NCBI GenBank assembly: GCA_020152595.1
Contig: JAIGNY010001857.1
Coordinates: 548,501-612,500, forward strand
From: Chiridota heheva
Lineage: Eukaryota; Echinodermata; Holothuroidea; Apodida; Chiridotidae
Length of the DNA: 64,000 nucleotides
Direction: 5' to 3'
Under the pieces are notes generated by a model, which ran no database searches, was not told the DNA's origin, and saw only the letters and a list, made by a program, of their open reading frames with translations. Below, piece by piece: positions 63,727 through 64,000 of this stretch (position 1 is its first letter; every line of letters begins with the position of its first letter). The translations under genes and the position numbers were made by a program.

Positions 63727-64000
63727 TCATGACATACCCTGCCTGACACTGACAATAAGACCCACTGGATGGTCCTTAACATTAAGGGGGTCAATGCATA
63801 TTTTTAATTTCTGTGTTATGTTGCCCATATCTTTGGCATCCGATTTCATCCAAGCCATGGCATTCTTCTTTGTCAGTTTGTGGGATGCCACTCCATTGGG
63901 TGTCTTGCTGGATCCTTTTATTTCTTCTGTTAATTGCTTGATGAGACGGCTGCAGGTGTGGAGACTACGTGCCCAACGTTGCATGGCTGAAGGGTTCAGT
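63727..64000 (-). CDS. Partial open frame of unknown protein, continuing past the right edge
   Basis: The minus frame is open from the window end to a stop at 63,727. It contains AMQRWARSLHTCSRLIKQLT, EEIKGSSKTPNGVASHKLTK and DPLNVKDHPVGLIVSVRQGM. The mixed, amphipathic composition and length look like real protein sequence. The basic/aromatic start followed by a DPLN-x-x-DHP-x-x-L segment resembles uncharacterised proteins, probably repeat-associated, that occur in many marine invertebrate genomes; the match is from memory and unverified. The frame is open upstream of its first ATG (63,984), so the start lies outside the window. Confidence 0.4.
   Translation of the reverse strand, partial: LNPSAMQRWARSLHTCSRLIKQLTEEIKGSSKTPNGVASHKLTKKNAMAWMKSDAKDMGNITQKLKICIDPLNVKDHPVGLIVSVRQGMS

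Overview
This is animal (metazoan) nuclear DNA, not prokaryotic. It is AT-rich, with long intergenic and intronic stretches, GT-AG splice signals, abundant micro- and minisatellites, short non-autonomous DNA transposons and tRNA-derived SINE-like sequences. The frequent AGGCCTA words, the transposon types and a receptor-kinase-like exon fit a marine invertebrate. I lean towards an echinoderm or another deuterostome, but the phylum is not proven from sequence alone.

Region 1 (1-14,800): a head-to-tail array of a ~3.13 kb unit, four full copies plus a truncated fifth, cut by the left window edge. On the minus strand each unit holds two exon-like segments with good splice signals, exon A (518 bp when full length) and exon B (322 bp). 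Their phases interlock: A ends in phase 1 and B begins by completing that codon; B ends in phase 2 and the next unit's A supplies the missing base. One unit therefore adds exactly 840 nt (280 residues) without breaking frame. The simplest reading is a single minus-strand gene whose internal exon pair has been amplified. Units 1-4 carry length changes in the exons, and every one lies in a mononucleotide run, so decay and assembly error cannot be told apart here.

Region 2 (14,800-37,000): mostly repeats and unannotated DNA, with candidate promoters/first exons near 15.1 and 36.0 kb, three perfect CRE octamers at 18.34-18.38 kb, a field of TGACAGACGGGAC motifs (20.9-23.3 kb) containing a 631-bp inverted-repeat element, a hAT-like MITE flanked by inverted 31-bp minisatellites, a 570-bp tandem duplication and a long (TA)n tract. 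If the gene model is right, much of this is a ~24 kb intron.

Region 3 (37,000-39,400): a diverged single copy of the array's exon B and its downstream intron. It has a start codon in good context and the same splice donor and phase, so it is the best candidate for the first coding exon of the array gene. Its intron copy carries a MITE whose empty site is still visible in the array. A possible divergent promoter lies at 38.8-38.9 kb.

Region 4 (39,400-64,000): further hAT-like MITEs with 8-bp target duplications, a degenerate repetitive element (45.9-47.5 kb), minisatellites (24-27 bp at 49 kb, 71 bp at 50.4 kb, 23 bp at 52.8 kb, 36 bp at 61.8 kb), one exon encoding a protein-kinase glycine loop (56.1-56.2 kb, minus) abutted by a SINE, tandem repeats with nuclear-receptor half-sites (56.7-57.2 kb), a tRNA-like segment (61.3 kb) and an unrecognised open frame running off the right edge (63.7-64.0 kb).
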